Assembly (NCBI RefSeq): GCF_022354825.1
Contig: NZ_CP031168.1
Location: 2,233,501 to 2,297,500 of the forward strand
DNA: 64,000 nt
Reading direction: 5' to 3'
Source: Paenibacillus sp. H1-7
GTDB lineage: Bacteria; Bacillota; Bacilli; Paenibacillales; NBRC-103111
The notes below the pieces were generated by a model that saw only the letters and a list, made by a program, of their open reading frames with translations, searched no databases and had not been told where the DNA came from. This document shows, one piece after another, positions 1-8,936 of this stretch (the first letter of the stretch is position 1; each line of letters opens with the position of its first letter). The position numbers and the translations under genes are program-made.

Positions 1-2
1 AT

Positions 3-89
3 AACGGCAAGGATACCAATACAGCGCTTCGTGAAGCGGCCGAGCGGGCCAACAAAAAAATTCAGGAGATGGATGCCGGTACCAAGTAA
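3..89 (+). CDS. C-terminal tail of an ABC-transporter sugar-binding protein (partial)
   Basis: The window opens inside a reading frame that runs 28 codons to a TAA at 87-89. The tail (NTALREAAERANKKIQEM) closely resembles the end of the complete solute-binding lipoprotein at 50956-52266 (NTTLREAEEQISKNIE), so this is read as the last helix of an extracellular sugar-binding protein of an ABC importer. It lies 38 bp upstream of the large polysaccharide lyase on the same strand, so the two are probably co-transcribed. The assignment rests on this short tail only. Confidence 0.7.
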   Translation, partial: NGKDTNTALREAAERANKKIQEMDAGTK

Positions 90-127
90 CGGCAAGAGGC
101 TCCATTTATAAAAGGGAGGGGTTTTCC

Positions 128-3100
128 GTGAATGCAGCAACGAAGGCCATGAGGCAAGCTGTTCAGCCCAAGCGACTCATGGCTCTGATGATCATGATTA
201 CCTTGCTTTTCGGTTATGTTCCGGCAGCTTCCGTACAAGCGGAGCTGGTAACGAATGCCGTTCCAGCAGGGCCGAATCTGCTGGTTAACGGCAGCTTCGA
301 GTCGGTGACAGGCGGATTACCGTCCAGCTGGAGCCGATGGGTTGCCAGCGGTACGCCGCAGTACGTTATCGATGAGGCGGTGTTCAAGGACGGCGGCAAA
401 TCGATTCGGATCCAAGCGGATGCTACCGCACGAAACAGCCTTACCCAGTCGGTTGGTGTGGAGCCGGGGGCAAGCTACCAGCTTAGTGCTTGGGTGAAAA
501 TGGATAACATCGTATCGACCGACAGAGGGGTTGTCATCCGCTACCAATTTTACAATTCGTCCAACCAGAAGATCGGCACGGACTCCTTTGCCGGAGCGCG
601 TAAGGGGACTCAGAATTGGGAGCAAATAACGCAGAAGGTTACGGTGCCTGAAGGAGCCGTCCGCATGCTGTTCGAGCTGTTTCTTTGGAACGCTACAGGA
701 ACCGTATGGTTCGACGATGCCAAGCTGAGCAAGGAGGTGTCCATAACGGACATGATTACGACGCAGCACCCCCGGCTGCTGGCGACAGCCGCCGACTTTG
801 CCGCCCTGCAGCAGCGTATACAAACGGACGTGCGGCTTTCAGACTGGTACGGCCGCCTTACTGTCAAGGCGAATCAAATTTTGACGGAGCCGGCTTCCCA
901 ATATGAAATACCCGACGGTGTTCGACTGCTCGCGGTCAGCCGTAAAGTGCTGGAGCGCATTCTGGCGTTGGGCATGCAGTATCGGATTAGCGGTGATTCA
1001 CGCTACGCGGAGCGGGCGTGGACGGAGCTGGAGGCGGCGGGAAATTTCAAGGATTGGAATCCGAGCCACTTCCTGGACACGGCTGAAATGACGCATGCCT
1101 TCGCAATCGGTTACGATTGGCTGTACGATTATTGGACGGAAGAGCGGAGAGCGTTTCTGCGAAATTCCATTATAACGAAAGGTTTCATCCCGGCTTTGGC
1201 GGGATACAACAAACCCGAGTTTTGGGTCAACACGACGAACAACTGGAACTTTGTCGTCAACGGCGGCATCGGCATGGGCGCGCTTGCATTGGGGGATGAG
1301 CCCGAGGTAAAAGCCATGGCCGAAGACCTGCTGCAGCGCGGGTTTAACTCACTGCCGAAAGCATTGGGCCAATGGGCGCCTGACGGCGGCTGGTACGAGG
1401 GACCTGGCTATTGGCAATATTCGATCCAATATATCGGGGTTTACTTCAAGGCGCTTCAGACGGCGCTCGGAACCGATTTCAACTTGTCGCAAAGCCCGGG
1501 CTTGCCGCAAAACGGTGATTTCCCGATTTTTATGTCCAGTCCGGTCAACCAAATATTCAATTTTGCGGACGCCGGCTCGGGTGTGCCTAACTCTCCGTCG
1601 CTGCATTGGTTCGGAGAGCAGTTCAACAAGCCGGAATACGGCTGGTGGCAGACGCAGCGTGTCAACATGAACCCGTCTCCGCTCGATCTGCTCTGGTATA
1701 TGCCGAATAACTATGCGGGGCCTCGTGCAGCCAATGTTCCGTTAGACAAATACTTCCGCAACGTGGAAGCGGTCACCTTTCGCAGCGCCTGGGAAGACCC
1801 GCAAGCTTTGTATGCCGGCTTCAAGGGCGCCAGTGAGCAGAAAAACCATCACAATCTCGACGCCGGAACGTTTGTATTCGATGCTCTTGGCGTAAGATGG
1901 GCGCAGGAGCTTGGCGCAGACAACTACAATTTGCCCGGCTATTTCGGCAATCAGCGATGGAACTACTACCGGATGCGGGGCGAGGGGCAGAACGTGCTTG
2001 TCATTAACCCCGGGCAAGGACCGGAGCAGGACGACTCGAAGAGCATTGTGATCAACCGGGTCGAATCGACGCCGCAGGAAGCGCTCGCAGTTGCCGATTT
2101 GACCGCAGCTTACGCAAGCGAGGTTCATAAAGCCGAGCGCGGCATCCGGCTGCTCGATAACCGTCGGCAGATGCTCGTACAGGATGAAGTGCATGCGAAA
2201 GCGCCTTCCGACTATTGGTGGTTTATGCACACTTCGACCGATATTAAGGAAATCGCGAAGGACGGCAGCTGGGCTATGCTGTCCAAGGACGGCAAAAGGC
2301 TGTGGGCGCGCATATTGTCGCCGTCGCAGGCTAAGTTTGTCATGATGGATCCCGAGCCTCTGCCGACATCGCCTAATCCGGATGGGCAAAATCCGAACAG
2401 CGGCATCCGCAAACTTGCTATCCACGTCGAGGATGTGCAGAATTTGCAATTATCGGTACTGATGGTGCCTTTACGCGAGGGAGAAGCCCCGCCTACACAG
2501 CTTCCGGCGGTACAGCCGCTGTCCCAGTGGCAGACAAACGCCGCAACGGCTCCACTGCTGAGCGGTATATCGCTGGATGGCGTTCCGCTGGCCGGCTTTG
2601 AAGGCAGGACCTTCACATACGATGCGGCACTGCCTCTAGGGACGACGAACGCTCCGATTGTGACGGCGACTGCGGCCGATGCTGGCGCGTCTGTAACGAT
2701 CTCGCAGGCGGACAGCTTGCCTGGTGCCGCATGGATCGATGTATCGAAGCCCGGCGGAGGAAGCGCACGGTATGCGGTGTACTTCCCTGGAAAATCCAAT
2801 GCAGGGCAGGCGGGCTTGCCAATTGTCGCCGTGACGGCGAGCGGAGATGACGGGAACGTTCCGTCGAATACGATTGATGACGATTTGGGAACCCGCTGGT
2901 CAGCTCTTGGGGACGGACAGTGGATAAGCTATGACCTGGGTTCCGCCCAAACGGTGCGCAGCGTGTCCATAGCCTGGTACAGAGGAATGGAACGCACCTC
3001 TTCGTTCGATATCGACGTATCGGCTGACGGCACGAGCTGGGCACGTGCATTTAGCGGCAGCAGCTCCGGGAATACCGACGAGCCGGAAAATTACAATACT

Positions 3101-4657
3101 GGCGAGCAGAACGTGCGCTATATTCGAATCGTCGGACACGGAAACTCGCAGAACGAATTTAACAGCATCTCGGAAGTCCGTATTTACGATCAGGTAGTTC
3201 CCGGTCAGACCAAGCCGCCGAGCTTGAAAACAGTAGCTCTCGCGTCCGACTTGACGGAACTGAAGGTGACGCAATCGGCGCAGCTCCACCTTACCGGAAG
3301 GATGACGACGGGCGAACCGCTCGATAGGAGCCGGGCGACGGTGGAATACGTGTCCACCGACAAGGACGTCGTATCGGTGAGCGGATCAGGGCTTGTGACA
3401 GCAAATGGGGTGGGGACGGCCAAAGTAGCGGCATTCGTTGAGCTTGACGGCTATCTCAAATTCGCGACGGTCGAATTTCAGGTCATCGATCCGCTCAGCC
3501 TTAAGCTTCTGCCGGTCAAGGACGCTTTCGTGAGGAGCGGTGACTACGCCGATACGAATTATGGAACCGCCACCAGCCTGACGGTCAAAAAGAGCACACC
3601 CAACTTCGGACGAGAGACTTTCTTCCAATTCGATTTGAACGGTATAGCCGGCGATTTGAACTCGGCTGTTCTGTACCTATATGGGGTGACGAACGATACA
3701 GCCGGAACGGAAGTAGACAATACGGTCCGGGCGGTAAGCAACGACAGCTGGATGGAAAAGGAAGTGACCTGGAACAACAAGCCTGAAACCCAAGAGCCGC
3801 TCTCGACGGTTACCGTCGACAATGTGGCGGGGTGGCGCGCGTTTGACATCACGTCTTATATCGCCGGGCAGCTATCCGGAGATAAGACGGCGAGCATGGC
3901 GATTGTTCAAGATGTATCGTCTGGATTGGCTACCAATTTCAATTCCAGGGAGAATGGCAGCTTCAAGCCCTATCTGGAGCTTAAGCTGACCGATAGCACC
4001 GCCCCTGTCATCGGCGTCTCAGGTGTAACAGAAGGCCTTAGCTACCCGGTAAGCGCGTCGCCCGTCGTCACGGCGAGCGATGTTGAGACCGGAGTGAAGA
4101 GCTTGATCGTCAAGCTGAACCAGCAGCCCTTCGTGTCAGGAACGGCCGTAACCGCGCTGGGGCTTCACACCTTGAGCGCATCGGCAACCGATTTTGCGGG
4201 CAATCAGGCGAGCGAGTCCGTCACGTTTGCCGTCTATGATCCGGCGCGTGGCCCCGTTACCGTAGCAGGGTGGTTCCCAGAATCGACTGCAGGCGATACG
4301 GTTACGGGAAACACATACGGCAAAATCCATCTTACCGGCAAGCTAGGCTATGGTGGCAGCTACTTACCCGAAGGAATGGGGATACATCTCCAGTCGAGCG
4401 GACTTAAGCTTGTGATGAGCAGCTTTCAATATCTTGTCATTGACGATAATCGCGTCATCGTAGAAGGATCAGCGAGAGGTGCGGACAATGAACGGTATGT
4501 CGTCAGGTTGACTTTGACAAAGAACGAGTCCGGAAGCCCGAGACCGACGACGACCGCTTCCTTTGTTTTGTGGAAAGGAGATGAGACCGTCCCAGTCATG
4601 ACTGTAACTGATCAGCCTCTTACCGGTGCCGTGACGTTCCATAAAGCTCCTGAATAA
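128..4657 (+). CDS. Secreted multidomain heparinase II/III-type polysaccharide lyase
   Basis: This 1509 aa protein starts at a GTG preceded by GGGAGGGG. A Sec signal peptide (about 1-38, ending near ASVQA) is followed by a CBM4/9-like carbohydrate-binding domain (about 45-200), an alpha/alpha-toroid heparinase N domain from about 212 (HPRLLATAADF), and a heparinase II/III beta domain with the HHNLDAGTF signature near 573. Then come an F5/8-type discoidin domain (about 911-1018), a Big2-like Ig domain (about 1033-1120), a CBM96/DNRLRE-type domain (about 1126-1288), an Ig-like domain and an unassigned C-terminal domain. Family members cleave uronic-acid-containing polysaccharides by beta-elimination outside the cell. 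The several binding domains suggest attachment to an insoluble or cell-wall glycan. The substrate (alginate, glycosaminoglycan-like or other) cannot be read from the sequence. It follows a sugar-binding protein gene, so it probably feeds that transporter. Confidence 0.8.
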   Translation: MNAATKAMRQAVQPKRLMALMIMITLLFGYVPAASVQAELVTNAVPAGPNLLVNGSFESVTGGLPSSWSRWVASGTPQYVIDEAVFKDGGKSIRIQADATARNSLTQSVGVEPGASYQLSAWVKMDNIVSTDRGVVIRYQFYNSSNQKIGTDSFAGARKGTQNWEQITQKVTVPEGAVRMLFELFLWNATGTVWFDDAKLSKEVSITDMITTQHPRLLATAADFAALQQRIQTDVRLSDWYGRLTVKANQILTEPASQYEIPDGVRLLAVSRKVLERILALGMQYRISGDSRYAERAWTELEAAGNFKDWNPSHFLDTAEMTHAFAIGYDWLYDYWTEERRAFLRNSIITKGFIPALAGYNKPEFWVNTTNNWNFVVNGGIGMGALALGDEPEVKAMAEDLLQRGFNSLPKALGQWAPDGGWYEGPGYWQYSIQYIGVYFKALQTALGTDFNLSQSPGLPQNGDFPIFMSSPVNQIFNFADAGSGVPNSPSLHWFGEQFNKPEYGWWQTQRVNMNPSPLDLLWYMPNNYAGPRAANVPLDKYFRNVEAVTFRSAWEDPQALYAGFKGASEQKNHHNLDAGTFVFDALGVRWAQELGADNYNLPGYFGNQRWNYYRMRGEGQNVLVINPGQGPEQDDSKSIVINRVESTPQEALAVADLTAAYASEVHKAERGIRLLDNRRQMLVQDEVHAKAPSDYWWFMHTSTDIKEIAKDGSWAMLSKDGKRLWARILSPSQAKFVMMDPEPLPTSPNPDGQNPNSGIRKLAIHVEDVQNLQLSVLMVPLREGEAPPTQLPAVQPLSQWQTNAATAPLLSGISLDGVPLAGFEGRTFTYDAALPLGTTNAPIVTATAADAGASVTISQADSLPGAAWIDVSKPGGGSARYAVYFPGKSNAGQAGLPIVAVTASGDDGNVPSNTIDDDLGTRWSALGDGQWISYDLGSAQTVRSVSIAWYRGMERTSSFDIDVSADGTSWARAFSGSSSGNTDEPENYNTGEQNVRYIRIVGHGNSQNEFNSISEVRIYDQVVPGQTKPPSLKTVALASDLTELKVTQSAQLHLTGRMTTGEPLDRSRATVEYVSTDKDVVSVSGSGLVTANGVGTAKVAAFVELDGYLKFATVEFQVIDPLSLKLLPVKDAFVRSGDYADTNYGTATSLTVKKSTPNFGRETFFQFDLNGIAGDLNSAVLYLYGVTNDTAGTEVDNTVRAVSNDSWMEKEVTWNNKPETQEPLSTVTVDNVAGWRAFDITSYIAGQLSGDKTASMAIVQDVSSGLATNFNSRENGSFKPYLELKLTDSTAPVIGVSGVTEGLSYPVSASPVVTASDVETGVKSLIVKLNQQPFVSGTAVTALGLHTLSASATDFAGNQASESVTFAVYDPARGPVTVAGWFPESTAGDTVTGNTYGKIHLTGKLGYGGSYLPEGMGIHLQSSGLKLVMSSFQYLVIDDNRVIVEGSARGADNERYVVRLTLTKNESGSPRPTTTASFVLWKGDETVPVMTVTDQPLTGAVTFHKAPE

Positions 4658-4701
4658 ATTTTATTTTCTTCAGACATCAACCCAATACCAAAACAATAGT
4701 A

Positions 4702-4735
4702 GGGACTCATAATTTGGAAAGGGGTCCCTCTTTTA
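4702..4735 (+). terminator. Rho-independent terminator after the lyase
   Basis: The stem GGGACT/GGTCCC, closed by one G-U pair, with a 15-nt loop is followed by CTCTTTTA. It lies 45 bp after the lyase stop codon and probably ends that operon. Confidence 0.55.
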
Positions 4736-4864
4736 TTGAAGTAGTTTGTCATTGATAGCTTTATAAAAAAACTAAGACGCGGCTGTCGGCATGAATGATA
4801 TGCTCCCCTTGCGGTAGACAGGTGAAAAAATAAAACCTGTTTATTGTAAAGAGGAGCTTTTTTC

Positions 4865-5542
4865 ATGGCTAGAGGAAAATATAATGCGCTAGAGAAACTC
4901 AATATTCTCGAAGAAGTGTTAAGGGGAGAGATTGGTTTTCTAGCTGCTGCTAAGAAATATGAGATCAACAAAACAACTTTGATGAAATGGCAGCGGCGCT
5001 ACAAGCTTTATGGGGCTGAGGGTCTGGTGAGCCGTACACATAATCAAAGTTATACCGCTGAATTTAAACTCCAAGCGGTGAAGGATTATCTTGAAGGGGG
5101 ATTATCCCAATACCAGATCATTGAGAAATACAAGATAGCTAGTACGAGACAACTTTCCGACTGGATTAAGAAGTATAATGGTCATAGCAGCTTAAATGCC
5201 TATAAAGGGGAACCAAAAGCTATGACAAAGGGTCGTACTACTACGTGGCAGGAACGGATAGAGATTGTTCAGTATTGCTTGACCAATCAGCATGACTATC
5301 AAAAAACAGTGGGACAATTCCAGGTCTCCTACCAACAAGTGTATCAATGGGTGAAGAAGTTTGAAGATGGTGGTCAAGATGCGTTAAAAGATGGCCGGGG
5401 CAGAAAGAAAGCCCCGGAAGAGTTAACGGAGGCTGAGCAGCAGAAACTCAAGATGAAGCAGATGGAGTATGAAATTGAGCGCCTACGGGCCGAAAATGCA
5501 TTTTTAAAAAAGTTAGAGGAACTCGAAAGAAGGCGACGCTAG
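4865..5542 (+). CDS. IS3-family transposase OrfA (double helix-turn-helix)
   Basis: This 225 aa protein has two HTH domains (about 1-60 and 105-165), each with the pattern of IS3/IS150 OrfA (KYNALEKLNILEEVLRGE; TWQERIEIVQYCLTN), and a C-terminal leucine-zipper-like segment (about 190-222). OrfA binds the terminal repeats and, as part of the OrfAB fusion, forms the transposase. The heptamer A AAA AAG at 5506-5512 sits in frame near the end. A -1 slip there enters the OrfB frame, which is open from that point. A ribosome site GAGGAG lies just upstream of the ATG. Confidence 0.88.
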   Translation: MARGKYNALEKLNILEEVLRGEIGFLAAAKKYEINKTTLMKWQRRYKLYGAEGLVSRTHNQSYTAEFKLQAVKDYLEGGLSQYQIIEKYKIASTRQLSDWIKKYNGHSSLNAYKGEPKAMTKGRTTTWQERIEIVQYCLTNQHDYQKTVGQFQVSYQQVYQWVKKFEDGGQDALKDGRGRKKAPEELTEAEQQKLKMKQMEYEIERLRAENAFLKKLEELERRRR

Positions 5543-5601
5543 GTCATATACGACAAGAAACGGTTTACCTTGCCATTCGAGCGCTTCACAAGGATGAATC
5601 A

Positions 5602-6420
5602 ATGAGTATTCAGCATCTCTGTGAAATTGCTAGAATTGCACGCTCAAGCTATTACAAGTGGTTAAATCGCGAACCCAGCTCTCATGAGTTAGAGAATGAG
5701 CAGCTGATGCAAGTGATGATGGACATCTACGAGAAAGTAGAGCGTACTTTTGGGTATCGTCAATTAACCCTGCATATGTGCAAACAAACCGGAAAAGCGA
5801 TCAACCATAAACGTGTATATCGGTTGATGAAGCTAAAGGCAATCCAGTCCGTAATCCGTAGGAAGAAACCAAAATATATGCGTTCTACTCCACAACAAGT
5901 GGCAGAGAACCTGTTAAACCGTGAGTTTCAAGCAACAGCGCCTAATGAGAAATGGGTAACAGATGTTACCGAATTTAAATATGGCCATGGTCAGAAGGCT
6001 TATTTAAGTGCCATTCTCGATCTTCATGATAAATCTGTCGTCTCCTATGTTATGGGACATTCCAATAACAACCCATTGGTATTTCAGACTTTGGAGCGAG
6101 CCTTACAAGCGGCCCCTGGAAGCAGGCCTATGCTGCACAGCGATCGTGGTTTTCAATACACATCGCTGGACTTCAAGAAGATTTTGGATGAGAACAAGAT
6201 GTCTCAGAGCATGTCTCGGGTTGGGCGATGCATCGATAACGGCCCAATGGAATCGTTCTGGGGAACTTTAAAGTGCGAGAAGTATTACTTACACAGGTAC
6301 GAAACTTTTGATGACCTCAAGAGAGATATTGAGGCTTATATCTGTTTCTACAATAATGAACGATTACAAGCAAAATTAAACGGCCTTAGTCCGATGGAAT
6401 TCAGGAACAAGGCCGCTTAA
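5602..6420 (+). CDS. IS3-family transposase OrfB (DDE integrase domain)
   Basis: The 272 aa frame contains an HTH_21-like segment (about 45-100) and an rve integrase core. The catalytic residues appear as WVTDVTEF (first D), LHSDRGFQYTS (second D) and DNGPMESFWGTLK (E). It lies in the -1 frame relative to orfA. The frame is open back to the slippery heptamer at 5506-5512, so the working product is most likely an OrfAB fusion of about 517 aa rather than a protein started at the ATG used here. Confidence 0.9.
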   Translation: MSIQHLCEIARIARSSYYKWLNREPSSHELENEQLMQVMMDIYEKVERTFGYRQLTLHMCKQTGKAINHKRVYRLMKLKAIQSVIRRKKPKYMRSTPQQVAENLLNREFQATAPNEKWVTDVTEFKYGHGQKAYLSAILDLHDKSVVSYVMGHSNNNPLVFQTLERALQAAPGSRPMLHSDRGFQYTSLDFKKILDENKMSQSMSRVGRCIDNGPMESFWGTLKCEKYYLHRYETFDDLKRDIEAYICFYNNERLQAKLNGLSPMEFRNKAA

Positions 6421-6532
6421 CTGTTTTATTATTTGTACTGTCTACTTGACGGGGTGCTGTTCAGAATCGGCAGCCGCGTTAAGCTGTTAACAGCAGGATA
6501 CTTCCAATACGTGCTATTATTGAATTGTTTTT

Positions 6533-6561
6533 GGAGCAGGAGCAGGCACGGCATCTGCTCC
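6533..6561 (+). terminator. Hairpin in the gap before the ECF41 operon
   Basis: GGAGCAG (6533-6539) pairs with CTGCTCC (6555-6561). There is no clean T-run, so a terminator role is uncertain. Nothing else is visible between the repeat and the promoter at 6620. Confidence 0.3.
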
Positions 6562-6619
6562 AATTAATTGGGGAATCCTGTCAATCCAGAAGATTTCTCT
6601 TAAATTTTTTTTGCTTTTC

Positions 6620-6646
6620 TGTCACACTTCACATCCCTTGCCCGTC
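6620..6646 (+). promoter_or_regulatory. ECF41-type sigma factor promoter
   Basis: TGTCACA at 6620-6626, a 16-bp spacer, then CGTC at 6643-6646. This equals the promoter consensus I recall for ECF41 sigma factors (TGTCACA-N16-CGTC). It lies 33 bp upstream of the two-gene unit that encodes the ECF41 factor itself, so the operon is predicted to be self-regulated. Confidence 0.8.
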
Positions 6647-6678
6647 ATACAGGTAAAATTTGAAAGGGATGATGAGCG

Positions 6679-7980
6679 ATGCAAAAGGTTGACGTGGTCG
6701 TGGTTGGTGGAGGGATTGCGGGTTTAACCGCAGCAATTTACGCAGCTAAAGCCGGGAAACAAACCATGGTCGTTGAAAAACAAGATCGCTTAGGCGGCCG
6801 AGCCATTTCCAACAAGAAAAAAGGAGCTTACTTCAATTTGGGCGCGCATGCCTTGTATACGGGAGATGCGTACGCGACTTTCCGGGAATTGGGACTGACC
6901 CTGCAAGGAAAGCAACCTTCGAGTGATGCGTATGGCATTTGGAAAGGGAAATTGAACACCTTGCCTTCGGATATGAAATCCTTGTTTACGACCCCGCTGT
7001 TGTCTTGGAAAGGAAAGATGGAGTTTGCTTCCTGTCTTACGAAACTTTTAAAAATGGATACTCGTCGATTTGATCGGATCAGTGTCCGCGAATGGGTTGA
7101 AGGGAATTTGCGAGATCCCATGGTGCGCAATATCTTTTATTCGTTACTTCGTGCCGCCAGTTATGTGGCCGGGCCGGATTTGCCAGCCGCGGGTCCTGTA
7201 TTGAAACAACTGCAGAATGCCCTTAAAGGCGTGTTGTACCTGGATCGTGGCTGGGGTGAATTGGTCGAGGAATTGCGGCAAAAGGCAACCGATCTGGGAG
7301 TGCGGTTTGAAACAAATACCAAAGTCTCGTCCATCGATACCCGAGGCGGGATTGTGCGGCAGGTTCTCTGTGAAGACGGAACGAAAATCGATACGCTCCA
7401 TGTTGTCCTTACCACATCACCTTCTGTCGCAAATCAGCTGGTGCCCTTTGCAGAGGAAACCGCCCTTCATACCTGGAAAGAACAAGCGATTGAGATCACA
7501 GCGGCTTGCCTGGACGTGGCCTTGAAACGACTTCCCAAGCCTAAACAACAATTTGCATACGGGATCGATCAGACCGTGCTTCTTACCAATCAATCGCGTG
7601 CCGCTTATTTAAGCGACGATGGCGCGCAAGTCATATCGCTCATAAAGTACCAAGGGAAAGAAACGGACCCGGATAAAGATTTGCATGAACTGGAAGGCGT
7701 GCTGGATTTGATGCAGCCGGGATGGCGGGAAGAATTGATTGTCAAGCAATACCTTCCTAAACTGACGGTTTGTCACGACTTTATGCATATGAAACGTCTT
7801 GAGAATCCCGGACCCGCTGTCCCGGAAATACAAGGATTATATGTAGCAGGTGAATGGGCGTCGCACGGTGAAGTATTGGTTGATGCCGCGACGGCAAGCG
7901 CCAAAAGAGCCATACAACACATGCTCTCCCTTGAGAGCAAGGAGAGGAATGCCTCCTATGAGCATAGAGGAATTATATAA
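6679..7980 (+). CDS. FAD-dependent oxidoreductase, phytoene-desaturase-like
   Basis: The 433 aa soluble flavoprotein has an N-terminal Rossmann dinucleotide-binding motif (VVVVGGGIAGLTAAIYAAKAG) followed by the RLGGRA motif of the amine-oxidase/carotenoid-desaturase class. A C-terminal FAD-contacting segment (GLYVAGEWASHGEVLVDAA) has the expected position. There is no signal peptide. The substrate is unknown. It is translationally overlapped by the ECF41 sigma gene (22 bp) and sits behind an ECF41-type promoter. ECF41 factors are usually paired with one oxidoreductase, epimerase or carboxymuconolactone decarboxylase, which fits this arrangement. Confidence 0.85.
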   Translation: MQKVDVVVVGGGIAGLTAAIYAAKAGKQTMVVEKQDRLGGRAISNKKKGAYFNLGAHALYTGDAYATFRELGLTLQGKQPSSDAYGIWKGKLNTLPSDMKSLFTTPLLSWKGKMEFASCLTKLLKMDTRRFDRISVREWVEGNLRDPMVRNIFYSLLRAASYVAGPDLPAAGPVLKQLQNALKGVLYLDRGWGELVEELRQKATDLGVRFETNTKVSSIDTRGGIVRQVLCEDGTKIDTLHVVLTTSPSVANQLVPFAEETALHTWKEQAIEITAACLDVALKRLPKPKQQFAYGIDQTVLLTNQSRAAYLSDDGAQVISLIKYQGKETDPDKDLHELEGVLDLMQPGWREELIVKQYLPKLTVCHDFMHMKRLENPGPAVPEIQGLYVAGEWASHGEVLVDAATASAKRAIQHMLSLESKERNASYEHRGII

Positions 7981-8821
7981 ACGTTATAAAACGGAGCTGT
8001 TTTCGTTAGCCTATCGAATGCTCGGCAGCGTCATGGATGCGGAGGATATCGTACAAGATGCTTTTTTGAGCTATGACGGACTGTCCGACGTCGGGACAAT
8101 CCGAAACGAAAGGGCATTCCTATACAAGATCGTAACGAATCGTTGTCTGGATCTGTTGCGCTCGTCAGCCAAAAAGCGGGAAATGTACGTCGGTCCATGG
8201 CTTCCGGAGCCCTTGATTGAAAAAGGGGCTACTGACGACGATCCATCCAATAGGTATTTGCGATCGGAGTCGATTTCCACGGCTTATCTTCTGCTTCTGC
8301 AGCAATTGAGTGCATCGGAAAGGGCGGTTTTTCTTCTTCGAGAGATTTTTCATTATTCGTTTGAAGAGATTGCCGATATAGTCGGGAAAAGCAGTGCGAA
8401 TTGCCGGCAAATTTTCCACCGCGCCAAAAAAAGCATCCATTTCGACCCGGACCAACAACCGCCGGTTTCCATTGCGGAGGAGAAGATTAAAGAGTTTGTG
8501 AATTCGCTGTTGCAAGGAAATACGACGAAGCTTCTTGAACTCGTTAGTGAAAATGTTGTGCTCTACTCGGACGGCGGAGGCAAAGTAAGCGCGGCACAAG
8601 TGCCTGTTGTCGGGTTTGAGCAAGTGCTGAAGCTTCATCACAATGTGATCAACATGCATGCGGGTAAATTTACGTACTCGTTCCTCATGGTGAATGGGCT
8701 CCCCGGAATCTGCATTCGTTTGGATGAAGGGATTCAGTATGTTTATTCTTTTGCTTATCGAGATCATAAGATCGAAGCGATTTATACCGTCGCAAATCCG
8801 GAAAAGTTAAGACATCTATAG
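7958..8821 (+). CDS. ECF41-family RNA polymerase sigma factor (SigJ-like)
   Basis: The 287 aa protein has sigma2 (about 5-70, YKRYKTELFSLAYRMLGS and DAEDIVQDAFL), sigma4 (about 115-165, LSASERAVFLLREIFHYSFE) and a C-terminal SnoaL/NTF2-like domain (about 175-285) that is diagnostic of ECF41. In this group that domain, rather than an anti-sigma factor, modulates activity. The ATG at 7958 is preferred to the one at 7949 because AAGGAG at 7939-7944 gives proper spacing. The start overlaps the upstream oxidoreductase gene, so the two are translationally coupled. No anti-sigma gene is present nearby, as expected. Confidence 0.9.
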   Translation: MSIEELYKRYKTELFSLAYRMLGSVMDAEDIVQDAFLSYDGLSDVGTIRNERAFLYKIVTNRCLDLLRSSAKKREMYVGPWLPEPLIEKGATDDDPSNRYLRSESISTAYLLLLQQLSASERAVFLLREIFHYSFEEIADIVGKSSANCRQIFHRAKKSIHFDPDQQPPVSIAEEKIKEFVNSLLQGNTTKLLELVSENVVLYSDGGGKVSAAQVPVVGFEQVLKLHHNVINMHAGKFTYSFLMVNGLPGICIRLDEGIQYVYSFAYRDHKIEAIYTVANPEKLRHL

Positions 8822-8861
8822 AATCACTACTTAAAAAGAGCTGTATAGTAAAATTCTACAG

Positions 8862-8885
8862 AGGAGCTGCCGAGGCAGCTCCTTT
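8862..8885 (+). terminator. Terminator after the ECF41 operon
   Basis: AGGAGCTGCC/GGCAGCTCCT forms a 10-bp stem with a two-base loop, followed by a short T stretch. It lies 41 bp after the sigma-factor stop. Confidence 0.65.
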
Positions 8886-8936
8886 GCCAAAGTCCGAGGC
8901 GAGGCAGGTGTTGATTCGTCGCCCGTAGCGGATTAA

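Larger units (their letters stand above)
4796..6463 (+). mobile_element. IS3-family insertion sequence (IS150-like), complete
   Basis: The 1668-bp element is bounded by imperfect terminal inverted repeats. The left end starts TGATATGCTCCCC and the right end, read inward, TGAACAGCACCCC; similarity continues to a shared GTAGACAG block and ATAAAAC. It is flanked by a 3-bp GAA duplication (4793-4795 and 6464-6466), the size expected for IS3 elements. It carries orfA and orfB joined by a -1 frameshift and looks intact. It is inserted in the loop of a dispersed hairpin repeat. Confidence 0.88.
4747..6508 (+). repeat. Dispersed hairpin repeat, copy A, split by the IS3 element
   Basis: Bases 4747-4795 and 6464-6508 join into one repeat once the IS is removed. 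They give a degenerate DR-L (ATTGATAGCTTTATAA), ACTAAGACGCGGCTGTCGG as the left arm, CGGCAGCCGCGTTAAGCT as the right arm, and a degenerate DR-R ending CAGCAGGATACTTCCAAT. The hairpin arms are nearly the same as those of the copies at 52659, 54543 and 61234. The IS sits in the loop. Confidence 0.75.

Noticed and set aside
1742..2799. Antisense frames of 195-235 codons inside the lyase gene
   Set aside because: Same reason: no start signals or recognisable domains; the plus-strand domains cover the region.
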